Position numbers and translations under genes: made by a program. A DNA stretch of 64,000 nt from Lumbricus rubellus (taxonomy: Eukaryota > Annelida > Clitellata > Crassiclitellata > Lumbricidae), in assembly GCA_945859605.1 (NCBI GenBank), contig OX243824.1:4963580-5027579 (forward strand), in the 5' to 3' direction. Under the pieces are notes generated by a model. That model was not told the origin of the DNA, did not search any database, and was given only the letters and a program-made list of their open reading frames with translations. Positions 1 to 8,075 of this stretch are shown here, piece by piece; position 1 is the first letter of the stretch, and the number at the start of each line of letters is the position of its first letter.

Positions 1-77
1 GTAAAAAAGGTGTGTAACATATGACATAGTTCATACAACTTCAACAGGATGAAGTGCAAAAAGTCATGTCAGTTTAA

Positions 78-275
78 CAGGGCTTTAGTTTAACGTGCAG
101 TTGTACACAATATGTGCAGTTCTAAATGGATTTGTGCAGTTGTAGAAGCACGTCGGTACAGTTAAAACTAGCAAGAAATGGTCATTGTCCTCCGATTGGA
201 AGTAATTTACCATGGAGGATGGGAAAGGAGAGGAAAGGGTTGTGCAGTTCTAAGAATTCCTTAAAAACAGCCCTG
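78..275. mobile_element. hAT-like MITE, 198 bp
   Basis: Ends CAGGGCT and AGCCCTG, flanked by the perfect 8-bp target duplication CAGTTTAA (70-77 and 276-283). The interior has GTGCAGTT repeats. A paralogous unfilled site at about 831-850 (same flank, no insert) supports the call. Shares its family with 20764-21027. It lies in the last EIPR1 intron of the window. Confidence 0.8.
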
Positions 276-594
276 CAGTTTAAGGACGCTGTGTGATAGT
301 AAAAGTTCATAAGCATTGCCTTTTGGGGCTGCAATGTAATTCAACAAGATTATTCTTCTACTGTAACTTATACGCCAATATCCTACATAAAACAGGTGTG
401 TAATTATTTTGCACTGTCCATTATTATAACTGGACAGAATTGGAGACAATGTGTCTATCAAATGTCGACGGGATTCCGTTGGATGATTCTACATGTTTGC
501 GAGGGATCGCCACTGATGACTGTTTCTGTCTCACTGTGACTTATTTTGCTAATTGACGAAATTTTCTTGTTGTTATGACACTTAACATCTCTTC

Positions 595-668
595 GGCTAG
601 TTAGCGCAGAGAGCGCCTCTTCAAATCTACTCGGAGGCGCTACATAAATACTTGGAATAGATAAATAA
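595..668 (+). mobile_element. LINE 3' tail fragment (GCGCC hairpin)
   Basis: Contains GAGAGCGCCTCTTCAAAT and GAGGCGCTACATAAAT, the hairpin seen at the 3' end of CR1/L2-like LINEs elsewhere in the window, followed by a short T/A-rich tail. Similar single stubs lie at 1058-1112, 3545-3585, 11143-11190, 15035-15075 and 26690-26712. Confidence 0.5.
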
Positions 669-767
669 ATGTTTATACACCTCTTTTACAAATGATAATC
701 TTCCAATAAATAAATGGAACAGAAGACATAAACAATAATAAAACGCCGGACATAGTAAATTTGAAGT

Positions 768-880
768 TAAAAAAGGTGTGTTACATACGACACAGTTCTT
801 ACAACTTTGATTCGATGAATTATACATGTCAGTTCAAGGACGCTGTGTGATAGCAAAAGTTCATTAGCATTGTCCTCCTC
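768..880 (+). repeat. Second copy of the flanking sequence of the 78-275 MITE
   Basis: Shows AAAAAAGGTGTGT, CATGTCAGTTCAAGG and GACGCTGTGTGATAG, the same succession found at 1-77 joined to 276-320, without the MITE. This is a direct duplication within the EIPR1 intron. Nothing else is recognised in 320-590 and 1115-1340. Confidence 0.65.
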
Positions 881-1341
881 AATTATCCAGGTTTGGGACT
901 GGCACTAGGATGCTGACAATCAGTGATGGACTTACACAAACCAGAACCGACTGGCTGGTATACGTTTATTTTGTCACGTCGTCATATCGGTGGTGCTAGG
1001 AGTTGCCCATATAATAATATTAATACAAATATAATAATAACAATATTATTATTATTATTGACCTTTTATATAGCGCACCTTCAAAGTAGTCTACTCAGAA
1101 GCGCTCCCAGCCCAACAACGGCTAAATAAAACAGTTTTTAAGTGAGAAAGAAACATAGTGGTGTGACCTCTAGGAGTTACACCTATAATAATTATACAAT
1201 TATAATATTATAGCTACAAGCACTCTAACTAAACCGTGTTTACTTCTATGTTACAACACAGTAAAGTAACTGCAACATAGCTATTAATTACATACTTATG
1301 TAGCACTATTTATATTTGAAAAACAACCTGTGACCGCTTAC

Positions 1342-1509
1342 CAGTGCGAGTGATCGGAAAGAACCTTGACAGGTTCGGTTGTGTTTCGAATGTCCCAGAA
1401 TTTCGTGCGGCAATCATCTCCACAGCTTGCGAGGTAGTATTGTTTGTTTGGATTGAAGTCCAAGTCCCTCACAAGTTGACCATGTGCATTCTCAATGCTG
1501 TACACCTGT
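1342..1509 (-). CDS. EIPR1: EIPR1 exon 7 (last in window)
   Basis: Acceptor tgtgaccag|A and donor CACTG|gtaagc; 168 nt. The reading contains [37 protein letters not shown] and [11 protein letters not shown], almost identical to vertebrate EIPR1. The exon ends two bases into a Trp codon (the conserved HSHW). Confidence 0.95.
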
Positions 1510-4500
1510 CTGGTCACAGCACAAAATAAAAATGTTATTATATCATCATTAAACTATGAAAACCATAAAGAAATTGTGTGTAAATATAAAGTAAAAATAA
1601 GCAAAATGTGCATTCTCAATGCTGTACACCTGTCTGATGACAGCACAAAATACAAATTGTGCAAATAAATATATAACTTTTAAACTATGAATGTTGTAAA
1701 TAAATCATGTCAATGCGGCAAGTAAAAACAAGCAAGATGAAAATGTTGCGATGAACTTGAATATTGGAAGAAACATAAAGCCCCGTTAATGTATTTACGA
1801 AATTGCTCAAATATTTAATTTGTAAACATAAGCAGAGTAAATGCAGGACAATCTGCGCTAAAGAGATAACCCTTACACTACCATAGCGCAATATTTCTTT
1901 ACCAAACTAACCCTTACATCACGACATTTCACTACATTGCAGAATCCTCTTAATTATATTGGCCGCATAGTTTGACTGCCACTGTCTAAACGCGTTATGC
2001 ATAGGGTTTGCTCAGAAGCGTTTCATTCCAATCTTAAAACCATCCATTTCAGGTTGAGTCATGAGCACTTCTGAGTAGTAACCCTTAATGGGGGCTATAT
2101 AAATCTCCAAAATGAATGAATGCTTAAGAAGCCTTTTTACATGGATAGAATATTTATATACAAACACCATGTAGAATTGTATATGTACATTAGCACATGT
2201 GGTCATACTGCCAACATCACTAAATGATGCATTTACATTGTTTGTATGTGCAATTGTTATAGTGCCTCTTCTAGTTCTCTCTACTCAGAGGCGCTCTCGA
2301 ATGCAGAGCGGACACTGCATCGGAGTTTCACGCAGAAGCGCTGAGCAATTGTGAGTGAAGGACTTGTCCAAGGTCCTTACGCGGCGAGGTGGATTCGAAC
2401 CTCGAACCTTCCGGTTCCAAGACAACGACACCACCACTACACCATCGCGCCCCACAAATTGTGCAATGTGCAGAGGTCAGAAACGCTTACTGGAGCGTCC
2501 GTACGTCCCATCCGCGGATGCACGAGTCGTTCGCCGTCGCAATCTGGACGCAGTTGTGATGTGGATTCCACTTTCCAGATGTGAACTTCGGTTGCGATTT
2601 GCCCTCCAACGACGAACTCGACGTCATCTGACAACAGAAATAAATCATTTCACCAACGAACATTCAAGATCAACTACAAAATAAACTGTTTATTTCTGCA
2701 GTAACATGAGCAGTATACCAAAAGGACATTAACCCTTTACCAGTTCATTTAAAATTTTAAGCCTGTTTTCTGCGGATATTCTCGGGGCAAACGGGTAAAA
2801 GATTAAAGCTAAGCACTTCCAAGTTGGAAAAGAAGTCACTGTTACCTGGCCATCCATATATTACGTTAAAAAATTCGCATTTTCGACAAAATCATATTTT
2901 TCCTCACCCACCCCCGTACGCAAATCACCTAATAATAAATAAATAAAAAACTTCTTTAGGTTCACTGCCCTAAGCAGGTTCATATGTTCGATTGTGCCAC
3001 TCTCTGCAAGACTGTGCATTTCCTACAGTTGCTAAGCAAGTTCCATCTATGCATGAATATTTTATGATTGCAATTTCACTGTAGAAAAAGAAGAAAACAG
3101 ATTAAGATGAAGCTATTTAAAAGAAATAGGACAGTGAGTTACCCTTGCTGATGAACCGCTTGATTCAAGATCATAGAGGACGATGTGGCTGTCAGCCAAC
3201 ACTGCAAATGTTGAACGCTCCCCTGAAGGATGCCAGATCAAACTAAACACAATACAATACAATTTAATACAATACAATTTAATACAATACAATTTAATAC
3301 AATACAATTTAATACAATATAATTGAATACAATGATGTGGGGTGCAGTGCTGTAGGGGTATGTTCGGTGCCGTGGAGTGGAGCTGGAAGGTTGAGGGTTC
3401 GAATCCACCTCAACCCACCATGCAATAATACAACACAATGATACAATACACTTCCCATGTTTTTAAGCCTGAAATAGGTATTTAAGAAGCAAGAATTATT
3501 TGAGCTCAAGTAGCATACATTCATTCATGCATTCATTACAATGATTTATATAGCACCATTTTAAGTTACTACTCAGGAGTGCTCCTGGTTAGGACAGTGT
3601 ACCCCCAAAGAGAGGGACTATTTTGAGGTAAAGAACCAGGATTGAGCCATAGATGTTCTAGTATAAATCTGTTCAAAGAGCAACATGGACAATGCGTGGG
3701 GTTCGGTGGTGTAGTGGTGGCGTCATTGCCTTGGAGCCGGAAAGTTGCAGGTTCGAATCCACCTCAAGTCGCCGCGTAAGGAACTTGGGCAAGCAAACAA
3801 CTCACAATTGCTCAGCGCTTCGGCATGAAACTCCGATGCAGTGTCCGCTCTGCATTGGGGAGCGCCTCTGAGTAGAGATCTTGAAGGGGCGCTATAACAA
3901 GTGCTCATACAAACAAACAACCAGATGCATTATGAATAACGATAGAACTACGATGAGCGCTGATCAACCTTCGAACTTCACCGAATGTTGAACTGTCGAC
4001 CGAAGTGAGAAGCTGGAGTGGCACTGCGTTGCTGATGCTGTCGTCTCCAGGAATCGGAAGAGAAGACGATGGAACGCGCCAGATTGAGGCGACCATCTCT
4101 GCCTTTGTCGTTGAAACTGTACAACCGAGAAACAATGATATGTGAAATGATAAATACTACAGCATTGCTTCAAAACACAACTCATCTTTTGTATACACAT
4201 GAATGCATATTAAACTATATATACGCATACTGTTATTTATTACTCCATTTCTATAGCGCCCCTTCAAGCTCACTACTCAGAGGCGCTTACGACTACAGCA
4301 TAAAAGTTTCATGCCAAACCGCCCAAGCAATCGCACGTGAATGACTTGCTCAAGGTCCCTACTTGGCAACTTGAGGTGGATTCGAACCTGTAACCCTCCG
4401 GCTGCAAGGCAATGAACATACCCACTACACTACCGTGCCACACAACCTATACCTATAGGTAAGAAAGGTAACATTATTGTGTAAAGCAATGTAAGGTAAC

Positions 4501-5939
4501 AAAGCTGACAAAGGTTTGGTATCGTAAACTAGTTTAGATAAACGTAAGGTCAATCGTTGACAGGTACTGTACAGCACAGCAATGAATATCATAATGAACA
4601 CAGCAACTCGGAAAATCTATCATAGCAGCTAGAAAATTTTAGTAAACAAAAGACATAGGTAGGTACCACTGTTGTAGATGGTCGAGATGACGTTCTGCTC
4701 CATTGGAGAGCTGCCGATGTTCCATACTTCACCGGCAGTATGCAGGAACATGTACTTGTTAATGACATTGTTCTCGTCGTCAAAGTCAATGCGGTGGACC
4801 TGAAAACAAGCGAAAGACACAAACGCTTAAAGTCGAGTGTTTGGCAGACATTTAAATTTTATTATTCTTATTATGGACTTATTGAGTCGCATTATCCAGC
4901 GACAAAGAAACAATTAATGTCAATAGATGGAACTGAGCAAGTAAAGCAAATAAAGTCTCATACGAGTATGGAACAATTTAGGAGAAACCAATTTCATAAT
5001 TTTAAAAACATCTACCACTACAAATGCAATAGCTTTGTTGACCTCTAAATCAGAGTTGCAGCCCCTGCATGTACACATTGTACACACGGTCGGCCTTCCT
5101 CATAATTAATGAGCTGTCCTGAACGAATAAAGCCTCATATGAGTATGACATATTTTAAGAGAAGCGTAGAAACCAATTTCGTCATTTAAAAACATTTCCA
5201 GGTGCAATTTGGTAATGCAAGGTTAAAGGCAATCACGTAGTAAAGAGCTCTACCCTATCAAAGTGCCATACAGATCTATAATAAACTGCCAATCAGAACT
5301 GAAGACACAGAGAAAACAAACCTGGTTTTCACAGCGCAATGACTGCGTGCCGACAAAGAATTGCACAGCATCGGTTTCGGCCAAATGAGCTGTCAAGGCA
5401 CGAGCCTAACAAATAACAGTTCTTGTTAATGGGTAAACTTGACACGGTATTTGGTGCATTTTGTTGCAAGGCATCAAAACAAGAATGTGGATCCATTATG
5501 CCATGAAATAAATTTAACTCAGTTTTCGGCGTTCGTCCGCCTTCTATCATGAAACTGTTATTCGGGAAATGGGGCTTTTGTGTTTTTTCTGGGGATTCGT
5601 GTTTCGGGGGATTTGGGTTGTAGGCGTGCGGTCTTTACAGTGACACGGTCCTTTTAACACAAAATTAACACGACTGAATTGAGGTAATGGAATGCATTGA
5701 AAATGAGCCGGGTCGAGGTTATACTACGGTCGCTATTGAGAAACGATTACATTCATTATTCGTCTGAAATTAATACCAAATAATTATTGTTACGCCCCGC
5801 CCCCTCTTCTGAACACGCAACCATGCACGCAACTATCAAAACGAACATATGCATAATCTACCGAATCTTTGGAACAAATGAATGAACTCTCCAGTACCTG
5901 AAACTCGAGCCCATAAATAACAGGCGCATCGTGATCCAT
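1342..5939 (-). CDS. EIPR1: EARP/GARP complex-interacting WD40 protein (EIPR1/TSSC1), 7 exons, 3' part missing
   Basis: Seven minus-strand exons with GT-AG borders and consistent phases join into about 270 residues that follow vertebrate EIPR1 (TSSC1, about 387 residues) from the start codon through the WD repeats. Recognisable blocks are [69 protein letters not shown] and [13 protein letters not shown]1 is a beta-propeller that binds the EARP and GARP tethering complexes at endosomes and Golgi, and helps endosomal recycling and dense-core vesicle cargo sorting. The last readable exon ends inside a Trp codon (TG|), so the final 115 or so residues lie left of the window; nothing matching them is seen in 1-1340. 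Introns are filled with SINEs and LINE stubs. It is divergent to DNAJC5. Confidence 0.93.
1606..1652 (-). repeat. Duplicate of the EIPR1 exon 7 acceptor region
   Basis: A 47-bp direct copy of 1482-1528 (two mismatches) sits 124 bp upstream in the intron. It contains the end of the intron, an intact AG acceptor and the first 28 bases of exon 7. Reading on from this copy reaches a TAA after about 28 codons, so use of the decoy acceptor would truncate the protein. Confidence 0.85.
2239..2453 (-). mobile_element. tRNA-derived SINE, family A
   Basis: On the minus strand: a tRNA-like head with GGTTCGAATCC (B box, here in GAGGTTCGAATCCACC), a body with GCTCAGCGCTTC and CTGCATTCGAGAGCG, then a LINE-like tail with GCGCCTCTGAGTAG and a GGCACTATAACAA end. 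Five more full copies occur (3695, 4236, 16958, 34164, 36573). Sits in EIPR1 intron 6 next to the exon 6 donor. Confidence 0.8.
2491..2627 (-). CDS. EIPR1: EIPR1 exon 6
   Basis: Acceptor tgttgtcag|ATG and donor CTCCA|gtaagc; 45 codons plus two bases. The reading contains [20 protein letters not shown] and [17 protein letters not shown], nearly the vertebrate sequence. A full SINE lies only about 37 bp beyond the donor (2239-2453). Confidence 0.94.
2969..3016 (-). pseudogene. LINE C-terminal stub (TYEPA type)
   Basis: Reads [15 protein letters not shown] then a stop, the same ending as the longer stub at 17488-17646 ([12 protein letters not shown]). A TTTA-type 3' tail lies at 2930-2950. It is an old, 5'-truncated LINE copy in EIPR1 intron 5. 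Confidence 0.55.
3143..3242 (-). CDS. EIPR1: EIPR1 exon 5
   Basis: Acceptor gtgtttag|T and donor CAAGG|gtaact; one base plus 33 codons. The reading [17 protein letters not shown] then [12 protein letters not shown] matches the blade with the LADNHILLWDL motif of vertebrate EIPR1. The acceptor abuts a pentanucleotide-like repeat at 3243-3335 that supplies its pyrimidine tract. Confidence 0.91.
3243..3335. repeat. AATAC/AATTT microsatellite abutting EIPR1 exon 5
   Basis: Units of ATACAATACAATTTA repeated about five times, directly against the exon 5 acceptor. On the gene strand it reads TTGTATTAAATTG and forms the pyrimidine-rich tract. Confidence 0.85.
3336..3425 (+). mobile_element. tRNA-like SINE A head without body
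   Basis: Contains GTGCTGTAGGGGTATG (A-box-like) and GGGTTCGAATCCACCTC (B box), and then passes directly into AATAC repeats. It looks like a SINE family A head that ends early. A functional tRNA is unlikely. Confidence 0.5.
3695..3918 (+). mobile_element. tRNA-derived SINE, family A
   Basis: Head GTTCGGTGGTGTAGTGG and GGTTCGAATCCACCTC, body with CTCAGCGCTTCGGC, tail GAGCGCCTCTGAGTAG and GGGGCGCTATAACAAG, ending in (CAAA)n. In EIPR1 intron 4. Confidence 0.82.
3969..4116 (-). CDS. EIPR1: EIPR1 exon 4
   Basis: Acceptor ttgtacag|TTTCAACG and donor CGAAG|gttgat; 148 nt. The reading [15 protein letters not shown] then [15 protein letters not shown] corresponds to the vertebrate segment around the AAVWRMP motif and the variable loop before the next blade. 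Less conserved than its neighbours, but phase fits both sides (2 bases in, 2 bases out). Confidence 0.88.
4236..4443 (-). mobile_element. tRNA-derived SINE, family A
   Basis: Same family as 3695-3918 on the opposite strand. Tail hairpin at 4250-4290, B box GGTTCGAATCC near 4376-4390. More diverged in the body than its sisters. In EIPR1 intron 3. Confidence 0.75.
4667..4799 (-). CDS. EIPR1: EIPR1 exon 3
   Basis: Acceptor tgttttcag|GTC and donor AGTG|gtacct; 44 codons plus one base. The reading includes [29 protein letters not shown] and VISTIYNS, the first WD blade region. The single trailing G joins TT of exon 4 to make Val. Confidence 0.93.
5322..5405 (-). CDS. EIPR1: EIPR1 exon 2
   Basis: Twenty-eight codons, beginning [17 protein letters not shown] and ending SLRCENQ. 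The acceptor is ttgttag| and the donor CAG|gtttgt, phase 0 on both sides. It contains the FVGTQSL block that is strongly conserved in EIPR1. Confidence 0.92.
5898..5939 (-). CDS. EIPR1: EIPR1 exon 1 (start codon)
   Basis: Encodes [14 protein letters not shown] (14 codons), matching the EIPR1 N-terminus. The ATG is at 5939-5937. The donor is CAG|gtactg and the exon ends in phase 0. The start is chosen by homology; no longer in-frame extension is needed. Confidence 0.93.
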
Positions 5940-6800
5940 TATTTTATTTTACGACAAAATTTGTCATTTAAAAATAAATACAGAAACTTGATACTAGACG
6001 AATCAAATGGTGATGTCCATACGAATATTGTTATAGCGCGATACTTACGGATAAGTAAGTAAATGATAAAATTGACTAATGCTTTTGAGTTCCAAGAGAA
6101 GTCGTAAGTCAGGTCAGAGTAACTGAATTTTTTACCTATCTACTATAGCTAAACGATATAACTTGTGTGCAAATTGTTTTGGGATACTGGCCTCTTCAAA
6201 ATATTAAAAAATAATTCACTCTAAAGTGAGTAAGTACTTTTGCACATTGCTGGTTTAGACATTACTAGGTTTACTCTGCCATTGGCTCGTGGTATGGAAA
6301 AAGTTAACATTGATTTTACGGCATTTGTCTCAGATGCATTTCATCGCAGCCTTAAAAGTTCAAACTGTCCTTTTCAGCAGTGTGATCGTGATCACTTCTG
6401 CGCATGTCACGAAGCGCTATAGAAATTTCAGTAATGAATGAACGAATAAACATGATATAGAATCATGTACTTGCCATTCGGCCTTTTGGTGCTGTTTATA
6501 ATTCGTTGTTGTTTTGGTTCGGAAATTGTCTTAAAATAAAAGTCATGTGAATTGTTGTAATCATACCTTATGAAAAATTTCAACGCCGAGAGGCTCTCAG
6601 GATTATAACATTTGCTGCTTCGATTTAATTTCTTCGGAGCGACAGAAATTTGAAGCAGAATGCATAGCGCAAGGACACGTACCATGTCGTATGTATCATT
6701 CACCTATGTACCGTGTGTTACCTAGTGTGGGTGTGTTTGCGTGGTAATGTTCTGTAATAATATTGCACGCAAATTATCATAGAAACGTTGTTTGCGAGAT
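5940..6800. other. Divergent intergenic/5' region of EIPR1 and DNAJC5
   Basis: Lies between the EIPR1 start codon and the first MITE. No TATA box or clear promoter element stands out, and no convincing coding sequence besides the proposed DNAJC5 exon. Open frames at 6240-6422 and 6428-6703 have no recognisable domain. A GC-box-like GCCCCGCCCCC lies at about 5794-5804 in EIPR1 intron 1. Confidence 0.4.
6063..6103 (+). CDS. DNAJC5: Candidate first coding exon of DNAJC5
   Basis: The first certain exon (7994) begins with one base of a split codon, so the upstream exon must end with two bases. At 6063 an ATG opens 13 codons (MIKLTNAFEFQEK) plus TC, followed by the consensus donor gtaagt. Joining gives S at the junction and EKSTTGESLY, comparable with the LSTSGESLY of vertebrates. 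The total would be 210 residues. Against it: the peptide is not conserved, the base at -3 is T, and short matches like this arise by chance. The ATG is 123 bp from the EIPR1 ATG. Confidence 0.3.
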
Positions 6801-6807
6801 CAGTCGG

Positions 6808-7391
6808 GGGTTAAACCGTAGTTTACGTTGATTAATTATTTTCATTATCGATATCCCGTAGTTTACGTTGATTAATTAATAAACGCCTAAAATCACGAAT
6901 ATAACGCGCCATAAAACGTGCTATTACAATTTCTGAACATTCGCAACCGGAAGTAGCAATATAAACCGAAAACGCGAAAAGATGGAAGCTGGATTGACGA
7001 AAAAACCGTACTTTTTTTATCCGACAACCAATTTCTTACATTCGATGACAAATATTTAGTGACGAAATAGAAGCGGGATTTTACGCATGAGGGTCGGTTA
7101 GGGCTCAGGTTAGGCGTCGTGAGGGTCGGTTAGGGTTAGTTTTAGGGTTAGTGTAGTCATTCTGCTGAAAATGAAGCTGGATTGATGAAAAACGCTTGAG
7201 AAGTAGGACCTGGATAAAGGCATTTTATACCTGAAATGGAAGCTGGATAAAGGCATATTTATAGTTGAAATGGAAGCTGGATTGAACCTGGCGATCCAGA
7301 AATTACTTGTATATCAATAGCAATAGCCAAATAATTTATCAACGTGGGGTAAAGTGAAAATAATTAATCAACGTAAACTACGGTTTAACCC
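6808..7391. mobile_element. MITE with 37-bp inverted ends, 584 bp
   Basis: Perfect 37-bp terminal inverted repeats (6808-6844 and 7355-7391, beginning GGGTTAAACCGTAGTTTACG). AGTCGG flanks both sides (6802-6807, 7392-7397). The core at 7088-7188 (GGTCGGTTAGGGCTCAGG, then GGTTAGGGTTAGTTTTAGGG) recurs in the next element at 7493-7595. No coding capacity. Confidence 0.85.
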
Positions 7392-7397
7392 AGTCGG

Positions 7398-7683
7398 GGT
7401 AAACACGAAGACTGGCTGCCCGTACTCCAAACAATATGGCCGTTAACGAATGCAATAAATATAGAGCGCGACCTATAGACGACATCGCAACGTGAGGGTC
7501 GGTTAGGGCTCAGGTTAGGCGTCATGATGGTCGGTTAGGGTTAGTTTTAGGGTTAGTGCAGTCATTCTGCTGAAATTGAAGCTGAATTGATGAACAATGT
7601 CGTCGATGGTCGCGCTCTAATTTTATTGCATTCGTTGGCAGCCATATTGTTTGGAGTACGGGCAGCCAGTCTTCGTGTTTACC
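7398..7683. mobile_element. Foldback-type MITE, 286 bp
   Basis: Long imperfect inverted repeats of about 87 bp (7398-7488 against 7597-7683) starting GGTAAACACGAAGACTGGCT, around the same TTAGGG-containing core as the previous element. Flanked by CAGTCGG at 7391-7397 and 7685-7691. Upstream of the first certain DNAJC5 exon. Confidence 0.85.
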
Positions 7684-7993
7684 TCAGTCGGTTTTATGGC
7701 CACCAGAAATTAAAGAGAAAGCAAACGATTTTGTTAAGTACTGCTGACCGGACATTTGGATAAATCTTTTGCCTTTATTGCTTTCAAAGTACTTACAGAT
7801 GCGGCCACTTCTTGGAGAAGATCGGCTTCCATATGCTGAGGCTAAGAAAATGAAGTCTCTTACACTTTATTTGTTCATACTTATGACTTGTCTCTCATGC
7901 TAGCTGAACGGATCATTCTTCTTTTTCTTGGGCATCAAATAGCATAGCAACCTAATACTTTAATATTTGATTGGTGTTCTGTTTAAAATTCAG

Positions 7994-8075
7994 AACGACG
8001 GGAGAAAGTCTCTATGTCGTCATGGACATTCCAAAGAAGTCGACCGCAGAGGAGATTAAACGAGCATATCGAAAG
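7994..8075 (+). CDS. DNAJC5: DNAJC5 exon, J-domain helices I-II
   Basis: Acceptor aaaattcag|A and donor CGAAAG|gtaaat; one base plus 27 codons. The reading is [15 protein letters not shown] then [12 protein letters not shown], the helix I/II part of a J domain. Confidence 0.94.

Noticed and set aside
1..1340. Search for the last exon of EIPR1 (YNHSHDQL... region of the family)
   Set aside because: No matching frame on the minus strand; the exon is assumed to lie left of the window.
2355..2684. 109-codon plus-strand frame
   Set aside because: It is antisense to EIPR1 exon 6 and to a SINE; the minus-strand reading is the conserved one.
6240..6703. Small open frames at 6240-6422 (+) and 6428-6703 (-), the latter with a hydrophobic N-terminal part
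   Set aside because: No similarity to a known family, no splice context, and within chance length for AT-rich DNA.
7088..7160. Telomere-like TTAGGG sequence
   Set aside because: Only a few irregular motifs inside two MITEs; not an interstitial telomere array.
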